Below, piece by piece: positions 1-7,578 of a stretch of 64,000 bases of DNA. Numbering within the stretch: the first letter of the stretch is position 1; each line of letters begins with the position of its first letter. The stretch is from Bordetella holmesii ATCC 51541 (GTDB lineage Bacteria > Pseudomonadota > Gammaproteobacteria > Burkholderiales > Burkholderiaceae_B). Where the stretch lies: NCBI GenBank assembly GCA_000612485.1, contig CP007494.1, forward strand, positions 1,674,001 to 1,738,000, given 5' to 3'. A program made the translations under genes and the position numbers. A model generated the notes under the pieces. That model ran no database searches. It saw only the letters and a program-made list of their open reading frames with translations, and was not told the origin of the DNA.

Positions 1-542
1 GCCGCCTCGGTTTCGGGTCCGGTCTCTGGTTTGGGTTCGGCCGGCTCGGGCAGATCGCCACCGGATTTGTTGGCCATATAGACCACGGCGCGGGCGACTT
101 CGAAATCGCTCAGCGCCGGATTGCCGCCCTTGGCAGGCATGGCCCCTTTGCCGTGCAACGCGACATCGAGCATGGCGTCGAAACCGCCTTGGATGAAAGG
201 CCCCCAGGCGGCCTTATCGCCCACCTTGGGCGCGCCGGCAACGCCGGCGGTATGACAGGCCGTACAGACGGCGGCAAACACCTGTTCGCCGGTCTTGTAG
301 ACGCGCGGCGCATTGGCGTCGACCAGCTCAAAGCCTGCCACGGGAGCGATGCGTTTATTAGTGGCGTCTTCGGATAGCGTGTCCGAGCCCGCGCCCACCT
401 GGGTGCCTGATACGACCAGGTTGACCAGCAGGATGATGACAACGATGGGGACGATGAATGACAGTACGATCGTGACGATCAACTGCCGGGGTGTCTTGAT
501 GGGGGAGGAGTGTTCTTCGACGTGATCCTGCTCGTTGCTCAT
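1..542 (-). CDS. Cytochrome c5 family protein (3' end beyond window)
   Basis: I translated this by eye from the ATG at 540-542; the frame stays open to the window edge, so the C-terminus is missing. The product has a short hydrophilic N-terminus, one membrane segment at about residues 22-45 and a periplasmic class I cytochrome c domain. The domain carries one haem site, CTACH, and a later MP (GAMPAKGG) that supplies the usual axial Met. The visible C-terminus turns into a Pro/Glu-rich tail. The family consists of membrane-anchored monohaem electron carriers. The specific partner cannot be told from this window. Confidence 0.85.
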   Translation of the reverse strand, partial: MSNEQDHVEEHSSPIKTPRQLIVTIVLSFIVPIVVIILLVNLVVSGTQVGAGSDTLSEDATNKRIAPVAGFELVDANAPRVYKTGEQVFAAVCTACHTAGVAGAPKVGDKAAWGPFIQGGFDAMLDVALHGKGAMPAKGGNPALSDFEVARAVVYMANKSGGDLPEPAEPKPETGPETEA

Positions 543-745
543 ATCCTAATCCTGCTAATCGGAACGCCTGGTGGCGGAATCAGACTGACACGACAACTGA
601 ACGCAACTACGAGGTGGGCCGGAGCAAGAACAAACCCTCCGGCCTGCAGTGAACGATCGATTATATAACGGCAAGCGGAGTCGACATCCGAATTGGGGTA
701 AGTCCCCAACGGCGGATGAAAAAATGGGTACAATAGCGCCGCGCT

Positions 746-820
746 GTGCCCGTAGTTCAATGGATAGAATGAGAGTTTCCGAAGCTCTTGATACAGGTTC
801 GATTCCTGTCGGGCGCGCCA
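746..820 (+). tRNA. tRNA-Arg (anticodon CCG)
   Basis: A full cloverleaf can be folded. The acceptor stem GTGCCCG/CGGGCGC contains one G-U pair. The anticodon stem AGAGT/GCTCT holds the loop TTCCGAA, giving anticodon CCG, which reads the Arg codon CGG. The T arm is ACAGG-TTCGATT-CCTGT, and the 3' CCA is encoded at 818-820. A -10-like TACAAT lies at 729-734, a suitable distance upstream; I see no good -35. Confidence 0.95.
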
Positions 821-1042
821 CTCCCCCAGTTTCTGGATGTGCGCGGTAAGTACGCGGCCTTCCCTCTTCGCCTGGCGCCGGCGCTTCAGTCCGGCACGGA
901 CCCACGGTCCGATCAGGCCCTGCCCCCAGCGTCTCGTGCATCTCGGTTATCGGCTCGTCTGCCGCGTCGCAGGGCCATCGTCAACGTGCTCCCGGTGTGG
1001 CCGGCTGCCGGATGGGGCAGGCCACCGCGCCAAGCCCGGCCG
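821..1042. other. Non-coding stretch after tRNA-Arg
   Basis: GC-rich sequence between the tRNA and the ketoacyl-synthase remnant. No reading frame here resembles a known protein and no structured RNA was recognised. Together with the remnants to its right it looks like decayed DNA next to a tRNA 3' end. Confidence 0.4.
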
Positions 1043-1198
1043 CTAGCGTGGCGCCGCGTCAGCGACGGATCTGAAGGCCAGGACGGCATTGTTGCCGCCC
1101 ATGCCAAAGGAGTTGCTGACGGCGGTGTGCAGCGCGGGAAGCTCGCGTGTGCCTTCAGCGATATAGTCCAGATCGCAATGTGGGTCGCCCGCGGCCCA
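1043..1198 (-). pseudogene. 3' fragment of a beta-ketoacyl-ACP synthase (FabF/FabB type)
   Basis: Reading leftward from about 1198 to the TAG at 1043-1045 gives a C-terminal ketoacyl-synthase tail. It contains GDPHCDLDYIAEGTREL, then NSFGMGGNNAVLAF, the conserved end of the KS fold that resembles the NSFGFGGTNA motif of FabF. Only about 50 residues of a roughly 400-residue enzyme remain. There is no start codon in this frame, so it is a remnant. Its upstream side abuts the start of an unrelated gene in another frame. Confidence 0.7.
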
Positions 1199-1241
1199 GA
1201 AAAGCGTCGGCGGCCAGAGTGAGAAAAATCAGGCGGCGCAT
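1199..1241 (-). pseudogene. 5' fragment of an exported protein gene
   Basis: An ATG at 1239-1241 follows an AGGAG box with good spacing and encodes MRRLIFLTLAADAFLG, which looks like the start of a signal peptide. The similarity ends where the ketoacyl-synthase tail begins, and that tail is in a different frame. I read this as the surviving start of a gene downstream of gshA that was cut by a deletion. The exact junction is uncertain by a few bases. Confidence 0.45.
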
Positions 1242-1277
1242 GCACATTCTCCTGCGATGGCGGCCGCCTGAGGCGCT

Positions 1278-2864
1278 TTACGTAGCGTCGCGGGCCGGCA
1301 GCGGATTTTTCAACGCGGCGTGGTAACGCGCCACATAGGTGTCAAAGTCTACCGTATCGGATTGCTCGATCTGTCGCTGCTGCTCGAGCGATGCCTGAGC
1401 GGCCTGGGCATAGGCCTGAGCCTGCTGCGGCGGCAGCGGTGACTCGCGCAGCGTGCGCGCATGAGCCTGGCTTTGCGCCAGGGTGTAGTCCTGGAAAGAC
1501 AAGCCGCTGGCGCGCAGTTCGGCCAACACGCGGGCTGACGGTGTCAGGTCTGGATCGCGCAATTTGGCGCGCTGCTGCTCGAGGGCCTGTGCGTAAGCCT
1601 GGCCTCCGAGGGCCTGGTCATAAAGCGCGGCATACTGAGCGATCTGGTCGAGCAACTCGTCACCCCATTGCGCCAGGCCGATGGCCTGGCCATCGCGGTC
1701 CAGCATCAGGTCAGGTTTGCGGCCTTCCTTGACCACCGTGGCGAAGTTGTCGGCACTGCGCTGACAGTAGCCCTGCTGGGAGAAGAAAGGGCTTTCCGAG
1801 ACCGCACAGAACAGCAGGAAAGCATCCACGAAGCGCGCCGTCTGGGCCGACAGGCCGGTCGGCTCGTGCGGATCGATGTCCAGACAACGGACTTCGACGT
1901 ACTGCACGCCGCGTTCGGCCAGCGCGGTGATCGGCCGTTCGCCGCGCCCGGTGGCGCGCTTGGGGCGGATGCTGGAGTAGTACTCGTTTTCGATCTGCAG
2001 CACATTGGTGTTGAGCTGGATCCATTCGCCGTCACGATGCGTGCCCATGGCTTGATAAGCCGGCCAGGGCTGCGTCACGGCCTCGTAGAGCCGCCCCAGA
2101 AAGGTGCTCAGGTCGTTGTAGCAAAGCTTGAGTTGCGCCTGCGCTTTGTTCTGGTAGCCAAGGTCGCTCATGCGCAGGCTGGTGGCGTGCGGCAGATACA
2201 AGGTGTCCGGGCCCAGCGGCTGCAGGGGGTGATCGCGCCCGCTCAGAAAGGCGCTCGACAGCGCCGGCGCCGCACCGAACAGATACATCAGCAGCCAGGA
2301 ATACCGCGTGAAATTGCGAATCAGGGCGATGTAGCCGCGCGAGCGGCTCTCCTGCAAGGTCGCCGCGCTCGGCTCGATCACGGGCCACAGGGCATCGGGT
2401 AGCGAGAAGTTGTAGTGCACCCCGGCGATGCATTGCATGGTTTTGCCGTAACGCTCGGCCAGGCCCCGACGGTACACATGCTTGAGCAGGGCAGTATTGG
2501 ACTTGCCATACCAGGCGATGGGGATCTCGGCCTCGGGCGGCAGCAGCGCCGGCATGGACTGATTCCAGATGAACTCACCCTCGAGCACGCTGTAGACAAA
2601 ACGATGCGTGTCGCGCAGTTCGCCCATCAGGGCTTCGACGCTGGTATGCGTGCCGGTAATGAGTTCGAGCAAGGACTCGGAGTAATCGGTGGTGACCTGC
2701 TCGTTGGTCAGAGCCGAGCCCAGGCCGCTGGGATGGGGCGTGCGTGCCAATGCGCCTCGGGCGTCCACGCGCAGGCCTTCTTTCTCGACGCCGCGCAGCG
2801 TTTGCGCCAGCAAATCGAGATGAGCCTGAACTGGGGCAAAGCGCGGGTTGGAATGTGCAGTCAC
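1278..2864 (-). CDS. gshA: Glutamate-cysteine ligase
   Basis: 528 residues, close to the E. coli-type GshA length (about 518). The enzyme joins L-glutamate and L-cysteine using ATP, the first and controlling step of glutathione synthesis in the cytosol. The N-terminal GVEKEGLRVD (about residues 25-34) and the following TNEQVTTDYSESLLELIT segment are hallmarks of the proteobacterial gamma-glutamylcysteine synthetase fold. The start used is GTG at 2862-2864; no strong ribosome-binding site is visible. gshB is not in this window. Confidence 0.95.
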   Translation of the reverse strand: MTAHSNPRFAPVQAHLDLLAQTLRGVEKEGLRVDARGALARTPHPSGLGSALTNEQVTTDYSESLLELITGTHTSVEALMGELRDTHRFVYSVLEGEFIWNQSMPALLPPEAEIPIAWYGKSNTALLKHVYRRGLAERYGKTMQCIAGVHYNFSLPDALWPVIEPSAATLQESRSRGYIALIRNFTRYSWLLMYLFGAAPALSSAFLSGRDHPLQPLGPDTLYLPHATSLRMSDLGYQNKAQAQLKLCYNDLSTFLGRLYEAVTQPWPAYQAMGTHRDGEWIQLNTNVLQIENEYYSSIRPKRATGRGERPITALAERGVQYVEVRCLDIDPHEPTGLSAQTARFVDAFLLFCAVSESPFFSQQGYCQRSADNFATVVKEGRKPDLMLDRDGQAIGLAQWGDELLDQIAQYAALYDQALGGQAYAQALEQQRAKLRDPDLTPSARVLAELRASGLSFQDYTLAQSQAHARTLRESPLPPQQAQAYAQAAQASLEQQRQIEQSDTVDFDTYVARYHAALKNPLPARDAT

Positions 2865-2901
2865 GGCGATGAATTTGGGTTATCGAGCGTAGATTTTACG
2901 G

Positions 2902-3822
2902 TCAGAGCGTCTTTGGCACCGAATTTGGCCCCGTGTCTTCTAGGGAATTCAGGTGGCCGGCGAGCCACGCGTCCAGATCAGCATAGACCGGATCGGCGTA
3001 GTCGGCACGTTCGTTGAACACCTCGTGCCAGGCGTGCGGGTACCAGCGCAGGGTCAGCAGGCCGGCCGGCGCTCGTTGCGCGAATTGGCGGCTGCCGCCA
3101 GCGGCCACGACCCGATCGTCGCCGGCCACCAGCAGCAGGGTGGGCAGACTCAGGCTCGGCGCGGCGGCCATGACCAGGGTTTGAGAGCTGTCGATGAAGC
3201 TGGCCAGTCGCCCGCTGATACAGCGGCGAGCCAGCGGATCGCGGCGAAACGCCTGCACGACCGCTGGATCATGAGAAATGCGAGCCGGAGCCAGCGGATA
3301 GGCCAGTGCCGCGTCTGGCCAGCGGCGGGCGATCTGCCGAAGTGGCGGCAACAGCCACCCTGGCATGCGGAGCGCCAGAGGCGGACTCGACAGTACCAGG
3401 CCATTGACTGGCGGATCGGGCTGCAGGCCCAGACGCAAGGCCACCAGCGCGCCGAGGCTGTGGCCGATGACCAACGGTGCCTGCCCCGTCTCGGCCGCAA
3501 AGGCGGCAATCTGCGCGGTAGCGTCTCGGACCAGGTCATCGCGCTCACGCAGGGCAGCGGGAGGTCCTCCCGAGCGGCCGTGCCCGCGATGATCATGAGC
3601 GCCGACCCGCCAGCCGCGCGCACTCAGCCATTGAGCCAGGCGGGCATGACGTCCGGCGTACTCACCCAGCCCGTGCAGGATGTAGGCGGTCGCACCCGGA
3701 CGTGGGCACGCCGAGGGCCAGCGGTAACGCGCCAACGGCGTGCCGTCCTCGGCCAAGACGGGGTCAAGCAAAATAGGCGACAATTCCGAACTTCCTCGCA
3801 AGAGCGGGCCGCCGGTGGGCAT
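2902..3822 (-). CDS. Alpha/beta hydrolase, lysophospholipase/monoacylglycerol lipase-like
   Basis: 306 residues with an alpha/beta-hydrolase layout. It has the oxyanion segment HGLGEYAGRH near residues 50-59, HDHRGHGRSGG typical of Hydrolase_4 proteins, and the nucleophile elbow GHSLG (Ser at about 122). A late Asp (AGDDRVV) and a His (HAWHEVFNE) complete a plausible Ser-Asp-His triad. No signal peptide is evident. The family hydrolyses lysophospholipids or monoacylglycerols; the real substrate is unknown. It lies 37 bp upstream of gshA on the same strand and may be co-transcribed. Confidence 0.85.
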   Translation of the reverse strand: MPTGGPLLRGSSELSPILLDPVLAEDGTPLARYRWPSACPRPGATAYILHGLGEYAGRHARLAQWLSARGWRVGAHDHRGHGRSGGPPAALRERDDLVRDATAQIAAFAAETGQAPLVIGHSLGALVALRLGLQPDPPVNGLVLSSPPLALRMPGWLLPPLRQIARRWPDAALAYPLAPARISHDPAVVQAFRRDPLARRCISGRLASFIDSSQTLVMAAAPSLSLPTLLLVAGDDRVVAAGGSRQFAQRAPAGLLTLRWYPHAWHEVFNERADYADPVYADLDAWLAGHLNSLEDTGPNSVPKTL

Positions 3823-3855
3823 TCGCGTTTCGCCATTTCAGCGCGCTTTCATTGC

Positions 3856-4362
3856 ATGCTCAAGAAACTCTTTCTGATGGCTGCATTCAGCCTTCTGGCC
3901 GCGTGTTCGCCGCGTTATGACTGGCGCGAACTGGACGTGGCCGAGGGAAGGGTGCGTGCGGCTTTTCCGGCCAAGGTACAGACGGACAGCCGTGACCTCG
4001 TGCTGGCGGGGCATGCACTGCGTTTTTCCCTGGCGTCGGCCCAAGTCGATGGGGCGGTGTTCGCGGTAGGCTATGCGCGGCTGCCCGCTGCGTTGCGTGG
4101 CCGCCCTGCTGCCGGCGAGCTGGGCGAGGCGCTGCGGCGCTCCTTGTACACCAACCTCGGTGTTCCGCCTCCGGCTGGCGGGCAGCCCGACGGCACCCTG
4201 TTCGAAATCCACGCGACGGATCCAGCGCGCGAAGCCTGGCTGGTGGGCAAGATCTGGGTGACGGCGGACATGTTGCTCGAGGTCGTGGCCACTGGAAGCC
4301 GTCGCTCACTATCGCCCGAACACGCGCAGGAGTTTCTTCGCTCGGCCGTGTTGTTGCCCTGA
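3856..4362 (+). CDS. Small predicted lipoprotein
   Basis: 168 residues from the ATG at 3856. The N-terminus MLKKLFLMAAFSLLAAC is a lipoprotein signal with lipobox LLAAC (Cys17), so the mature protein should be lipid-anchored. The rest is soluble, with no domain I can name. It diverges from the hydrolase gene. A longer frame exists upstream, but it overlaps the opposite-strand hydrolase and lacks a signal, so the ATG before the lipoprotein signal is preferred. Confidence 0.75.
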   Translation: MLKKLFLMAAFSLLAACSPRYDWRELDVAEGRVRAAFPAKVQTDSRDLVLAGHALRFSLASAQVDGAVFAVGYARLPAALRGRPAAGELGEALRRSLYTNLGVPPPAGGQPDGTLFEIHATDPAREAWLVGKIWVTADMLLEVVATGSRRSLSPEHAQEFLRSAVLLP

Positions 4363-4385
4363 CGGCGGTGGCGGAAACCGCCGTC
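4361..4385 (+). terminator. Hairpin overlapping the lipoprotein stop codon
   Basis: A 9-bp perfect stem GACGGCGGT/ACCGCCGTC with a 7-nt loop starts within the stop codon. There is no clear T run, so it may be a weak terminator or an mRNA-end stabiliser. Confidence 0.4.
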
Positions 4386-4413
4386 GCCGATAGCTCCAGA
4401 GAGTAGGTTTGCC

Positions 4414-5307
4414 ATGTTTGCCGTTGTGCAGTTCTATTTTTCCGCTGTTGTCATGTTGATGCCCTTGCTAGCCTGCGTGGGCATAGGCGTGTTCTGGGGC
4501 AAGCGCGACTACCCCTTTGGCGGCACCTTCGTGACCATGCTGGTCACATCGGTCACCACGCCGGCGCTGGTGTTCCATACCTTCGTGACCACCCAGCTCG
4601 ATGACCGTTCGCTGGGCGACATCACGGCCGCGTCGTTGCTGGCCCTGCTGATCTGCGCCCTGATTTGCGCGGTAGTGCTCCGCCTGAGCGGCTTGCCCGT
4701 TCGCAAACTGCTGCCCACGGCTTTCATGCCTAACGCGGGCAACCTCGGTTTGCCGGTGTCGCAGTTGGCGTTCGGGGATGTGGGCTTGTCCGCCGCAGTG
4801 GCATTCTTTGCCATCAACTCGTTCGTGATGCATACCATCGGTGTGCGTATTCTGCCCGGCGTCGCTACGCGTGGCGGCTGGCGCAACCCGGTGTTGCTCG
4901 CGTCGTTGATTGCGGTTGCCTGGCGCTACAGCGGCGTTCCCGTGCCGTCGTGGCTCATAGAAACGGCGCGCATGCTGGGCGGCGTGACGGTCCCTCTCAT
5001 GTTGATCAGCTTGGGTCACGCGCTGGCCTTGATTCCCTCGGGTGGCCTGCGCCTTGGGGCGGGCCTGGGGGTGATGCGCCTGGTGGTCGGCCTGCTTTCC
5101 GGGCTGCTTGTCGTCTGGGCGTTGGGGCTGGACAGCCCGCTGGCAGGTTCATTGGTGCTGCAGATGGCCATGCCCAGCGCCGTGGTCTGCTACATGTACG
5201 CGCGCCGCTATACCGATATGGGTGATACCGCCGCGGGCGCGGTGTTGGTGTCGACCGTGCTGTTCTTATTGATCGCGCCCGCTCTATTGTGGTTTACGCG
5301 CCATTGA
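4414..5307 (+). CDS. AEC (auxin efflux carrier) family transporter
   Basis: 297 residues, almost entirely hydrophobic, with about ten membrane segments in the two-half arrangement of the AEC/BASS-like fold. The motif FMPNAGNLGLPVSQLAFG (about residues 105-122) matches the conserved NxGNxGLP region of the first half. Family members export or exchange organic anions such as malate or malonate; the substrate here is not predictable. A purine-rich AGAGAGTAGG precedes the ATG. The stop codon lies only 18 bp before the IS481 end, so the coding region is intact. Confidence 0.88.
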   Translation: MFAVVQFYFSAVVMLMPLLACVGIGVFWGKRDYPFGGTFVTMLVTSVTTPALVFHTFVTTQLDDRSLGDITAASLLALLICALICAVVLRLSGLPVRKLLPTAFMPNAGNLGLPVSQLAFGDVGLSAAVAFFAINSFVMHTIGVRILPGVATRGGWRNPVLLASLIAVAWRYSGVPVPSWLIETARMLGGVTVPLMLISLGHALALIPSGGLRLGAGLGVMRLVVGLLSGLLVVWALGLDSPLAGSLVLQMAMPSAVVCYMYARRYTDMGDTAAGAVLVSTVLFLLIAPALLWFTRH

Positions 5308-5325
5308 CGCGGCGGGCCATATAGC

Positions 5326-5348
5326 TGTGAAGATTCAATAGGTTGTAT
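5326..5348 (+). repeat. IS481 left terminal inverted repeat
   Basis: Begins TGTGAAGATTCAATAGG and is mirrored at the right end, differing in three adjacent bases after TGTGAA. Confidence 0.9.
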
Positions 5349-5422
5349 GCATGGTTCATCCGAACCGGATTTGAGAAACTGGAAATCGCCAACCCCCCAG
5401 TTCACTCAAGGAGCCCGGCCGG

Positions 5423-6373
5423 ATGAACACCCATAAGCATGCCCGATTGACCTTCCTACGTCGCCTCGAAATGGTCCAGCAATTGATCGCCCATCAAGTT
5501 TGTGTGCCTGAAGCGGCCCGCGCCTATGGGGTCACCGCGCCGACTGTGCGCAAATGGCTGGGCCGCTTTCTGGCTCAGGGCCAGGCGGGCTTGGCCGATG
5601 CGTCCTCGCGCCCGACGGTCTCGCCCCGAGCGATTGCGCCGGCCAAGGCGCTGGCTATCGTGGAGCTGCGCCGCAAGCGGCTGACCCAAGTGCGCATCGC
5701 CCAGGCGCTGGGCGTGTCAGCCAGCACCGTCAGCCGCGTCCTGGCCCGCGCCGGTCTGTCGCACCTGGCCGACCTGGAGCCGGCCGAGCCGGTGGTGCGC
5801 TACGAGCATCAGGCCCCCGGCGATCTGCTGCACATCGACATCAAGAAGCTGGGACGTATCCAGCGCCCTGGCCACCGGGTCACGGGCAACCGACGCGATA
5901 CCGTTGAGGGGGCCGGCTGGGACTTCGTCTTCGTGGCCATCGATGACCACGCCCGCGTGGCCTTCACCGACATCCACCCCGACGAGCGCTTCCCCAGCGC
6001 CGTCCAGTTCCTCAAGGACGCAGTGGCCTACTACCAGCGCCTGGGCGTGACCATCCAGCGCTTGCTCACCGACAATGGCTCGGCCTTTCGCAGCCGCGCC
6101 TTCGCCGCGCTGTGCCATGAGCTGGGCATCAAGCACCGCTTTACCCGACCTTACCGCCCACAGACCAATGGCAAGGCCGAACGCTTCATCCAGTCGGCCT
6201 TGCGTGAGTGGGCTTACGCTCACACCTACCAGAACTCCCAACACCGAGCCGATGCCATGAAATCCTGGCTACACCACTACAACTGGCATCGACCCCACCA
6301 AGGCATCGGGCGCGCTGTACCCATCTCCAGACTCAACCTGGACGAATACAACCTATTGACAGTTCACATCTAG
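5423..6373 (+). CDS. IS481 transposase
   Basis: 316 residues. The N-terminal half has two helix-turn-helix regions (VPEAARAYGVTAPTVRKWL; VRIAQALGVSASTVSRVL). The C-terminal half is an rve/DDE integrase core: HIDIKKLG with the first Asp, LLTDNGSAF with the second, and RPYRPQTNGKAERFIQS with the catalytic Glu. The reading frame is intact, so the protein is probably active. The stop codon TAG (6371-6373) lies outside the element, in the duplicated target CTAG: the element borrows its stop from the insertion site. Confidence 0.95.
   Translation: MNTHKHARLTFLRRLEMVQQLIAHQVCVPEAARAYGVTAPTVRKWLGRFLAQGQAGLADASSRPTVSPRAIAPAKALAIVELRRKRLTQVRIAQALGVSASTVSRVLARAGLSHLADLEPAEPVVRYEHQAPGDLLHIDIKKLGRIQRPGHRVTGNRRDTVEGAGWDFVFVAIDDHARVAFTDIHPDERFPSAVQFLKDAVAYYQRLGVTIQRLLTDNGSAFRSRAFAALCHELGIKHRFTRPYRPQTNGKAERFIQSALREWAYAHTYQNSQHRADAMKSWLHHYNWHRPHQGIGRAVPISRLNLDEYNLLTVHI
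6346..6368 (-). repeat. IS481 right terminal inverted repeat
   Basis: Read on the minus strand it starts TGTGAACTGTCAATAGG and then matches the left repeat through TTGTAT. Confidence 0.9.
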
Positions 6374-7377
6374 CCCGCTGCGCACATCCCGCGAAGCTCG
6401 GCCAGCAGGGCATCCGGGATCTCGACGCCATGGTGCAGTGCTTCGTTGCGCAGCGCCCGGCGGCGCTGGCCTGGCAGGCGCACGCCCTCGTCGGCCAGCA
6501 TGGCAGCGATGAGCGTTTCAACGCGTTCGAGATAGCTCTCACGCCCGGCAAGCGCCTGCGGATCGATCAGCAGGAACGCCTGGCCAAGGCGTGCGCGGCT
6601 GCCTGCATCGCCAAAAAACGATTCGGTCTCGAAACCGAACTGCGAACCGGTCAACGCGACGACCAGCAACTCGACCATCATGGCCAGCATGGCGCCCTTG
6701 ACCCCGCCTGCGGGCAACATGCTGCCCGCCAGTCCGGCCTGCGGGTCGGTGGTGGGCTGCCCGTCGGCATCCAAGGCCCAGCCTTGCGGGATGGGCTTGC
6801 CGTCTCGTGCCGCGATCATGAGCTTGCCGCGCGCCGCTTGCGCCAGCGACAGATCCATCAGCAAGGCGGCACCGCGTCGGCGGGGGAAGACCGCTGCGAT
6901 CGGATTGGTGCCGAACAGGGGCCGTTTGCCCCCCCAGGCAGGCATGGCGGCAGGCGACTTGCTCAGCGCCAGGCCGACCATGCCGGCGTCGGCGACGGCC
7001 TCCAGATGGTAGGCCGCCGCGCCGAAATGGTGGCTGTTGCCCACCCCGATAAAGGCCACCCCGTGCTCGCCGGCGCGGCGGATACCTTCGGTGATGGCCA
7101 TGGCGCAGGCCGGATAGGCCAGGCCCGAGCCGGCGTCGATGAGCGCGGCGGCACCTTTTTCGTGTACCAGGCGGGGTTCGGCGCTGCCCACTGCCCGCCC
7201 TGCGCGCAGGTGTCCCGCGTAGGCGGCCACGCGCGAAACGCCATGCGAACTCAAGCCTTGGCTGTCCGCATAGACAAGGGCGCTGGCCGTGGCCTGAGCC
7301 ATGGCCGGCGTGGCGCCTGCCGCGACCAGGGAGGCGGCGGCCAACAGGTGCAATTCGTCGAGATATACATGGGCCAT
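6370..7377 (-). CDS. Malate/L-lactate/ureidoglycolate dehydrogenase family (Ldh_2) oxidoreductase
   Basis: About 335 residues from the ATG at 7375-7377 (MAHVYLDEL). An in-frame extension upstream is possible, but it overlaps the metX promoter region. The family is NAD(P)-dependent and unrelated to classical LDH. Visible hallmarks are the SHGVSR segment near residue 45, VGNSHHFGAAAYH with the catalytic His, and KSPAAMPAWGGKRPLFGTNP. Substrates are 2-hydroxyacids or ureidoglycolate; which one applies is unknown. The stop TAG (6370-6372) uses the CTAG duplicated by IS481, so the same 4 bp supply stops for both convergent genes. A paralogue lies at 26262-27320. Confidence 0.85.
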   Translation of the reverse strand: MAHVYLDELHLLAAASLVAAGATPAMAQATASALVYADSQGLSSHGVSRVAAYAGHLRAGRAVGSAEPRLVHEKGAAALIDAGSGLAYPACAMAITEGIRRAGEHGVAFIGVGNSHHFGAAAYHLEAVADAGMVGLALSKSPAAMPAWGGKRPLFGTNPIAAVFPRRRGAALLMDLSLAQAARGKLMIAARDGKPIPQGWALDADGQPTTDPQAGLAGSMLPAGGVKGAMLAMMVELLVVALTGSQFGFETESFFGDAGSRARLGQAFLLIDPQALAGRESYLERVETLIAAMLADEGVRLPGQRRRALRNEALHHGVEIPDALLAELRGMCAAG

Positions 7378-7470
7378 GATGCAATTTCCAAAAGAGCGGC
7401 GGCCTGGTGGCGCTGCGCTATCCGGCATCCTGCCACGATGCAGGAATGTCCGCATTAACGGGCTGCATAT

Positions 7471-7498
7471 TTTGCGCGCTGCCGGGCGGTGCTAGAAT
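7471..7498 (+). promoter_or_regulatory. Probable promoter of metX
   Basis: A -35-like TTTGCG (7471-7476) and a -10-like TAGAAT (7493-7498) are separated by 16 bp. They lie just upstream of the riboswitch, so the transcript would begin a few bases before the aptamer. Confidence 0.45.
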
Positions 7499-7513
7499 GT
7501 GTCGCACATTGTC

Positions 7514-7569
7514 GGCGCCGATTTGCCTGATCCGCTTGCGGGCGCCTCTTATAAATCCAGCTAAAGAGG
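7514..7569 (+). promoter_or_regulatory. SAM-II riboswitch controlling metX
   Basis: The sequence matches the SAM-II (metA/metX leader) architecture. P1 is GGCGC (7514-7518) with GCGCC (7542-7546). The loop begins GATTT. After P1 come the conserved ATAAAT and GCTAAAGAGG. Loop CCT (7526-7528) can pair with AGG (7567-7569) to form the pseudoknot. An extra CCGC-TT-GCGG hairpin sits in the loop. The 3' arm AGAGG (7565-7569) is also the ribosome-binding site, 9 nt before the metX ATG. SAM binding would therefore block translation, the standard SAM-II mechanism. Seen by eye; a covariance-model search would settle it. Confidence 0.88.
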
Positions 7570-7578
7570 TCTGTCTGC

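Larger units (their letters stand above)
5326..6368 (+). mobile_element. IS481 (IS481 family insertion sequence)
   Basis: About 1.04 kb, bounded by near-identical ends that start TGTGAA, with one long DDE transposase inside. Left flank TATAGC (5320-5325) and right flank TCTAGC (6369-6374) are the expected 6-bp target duplication (preferred NCTAGN), with one mismatch. The element sits in the short gap between an AEC transporter and an Ldh_2 gene and disrupts neither. It is the high-copy element of B. pertussis and is also found in B. holmesii. Confidence 0.95.

Noticed and set aside
649..849. 66-codon frame containing SSMDRMRVSEALDTGSIPVGRAT
   Set aside because: This is a translation through the tRNA-Arg gene, a well-known annotation artefact.
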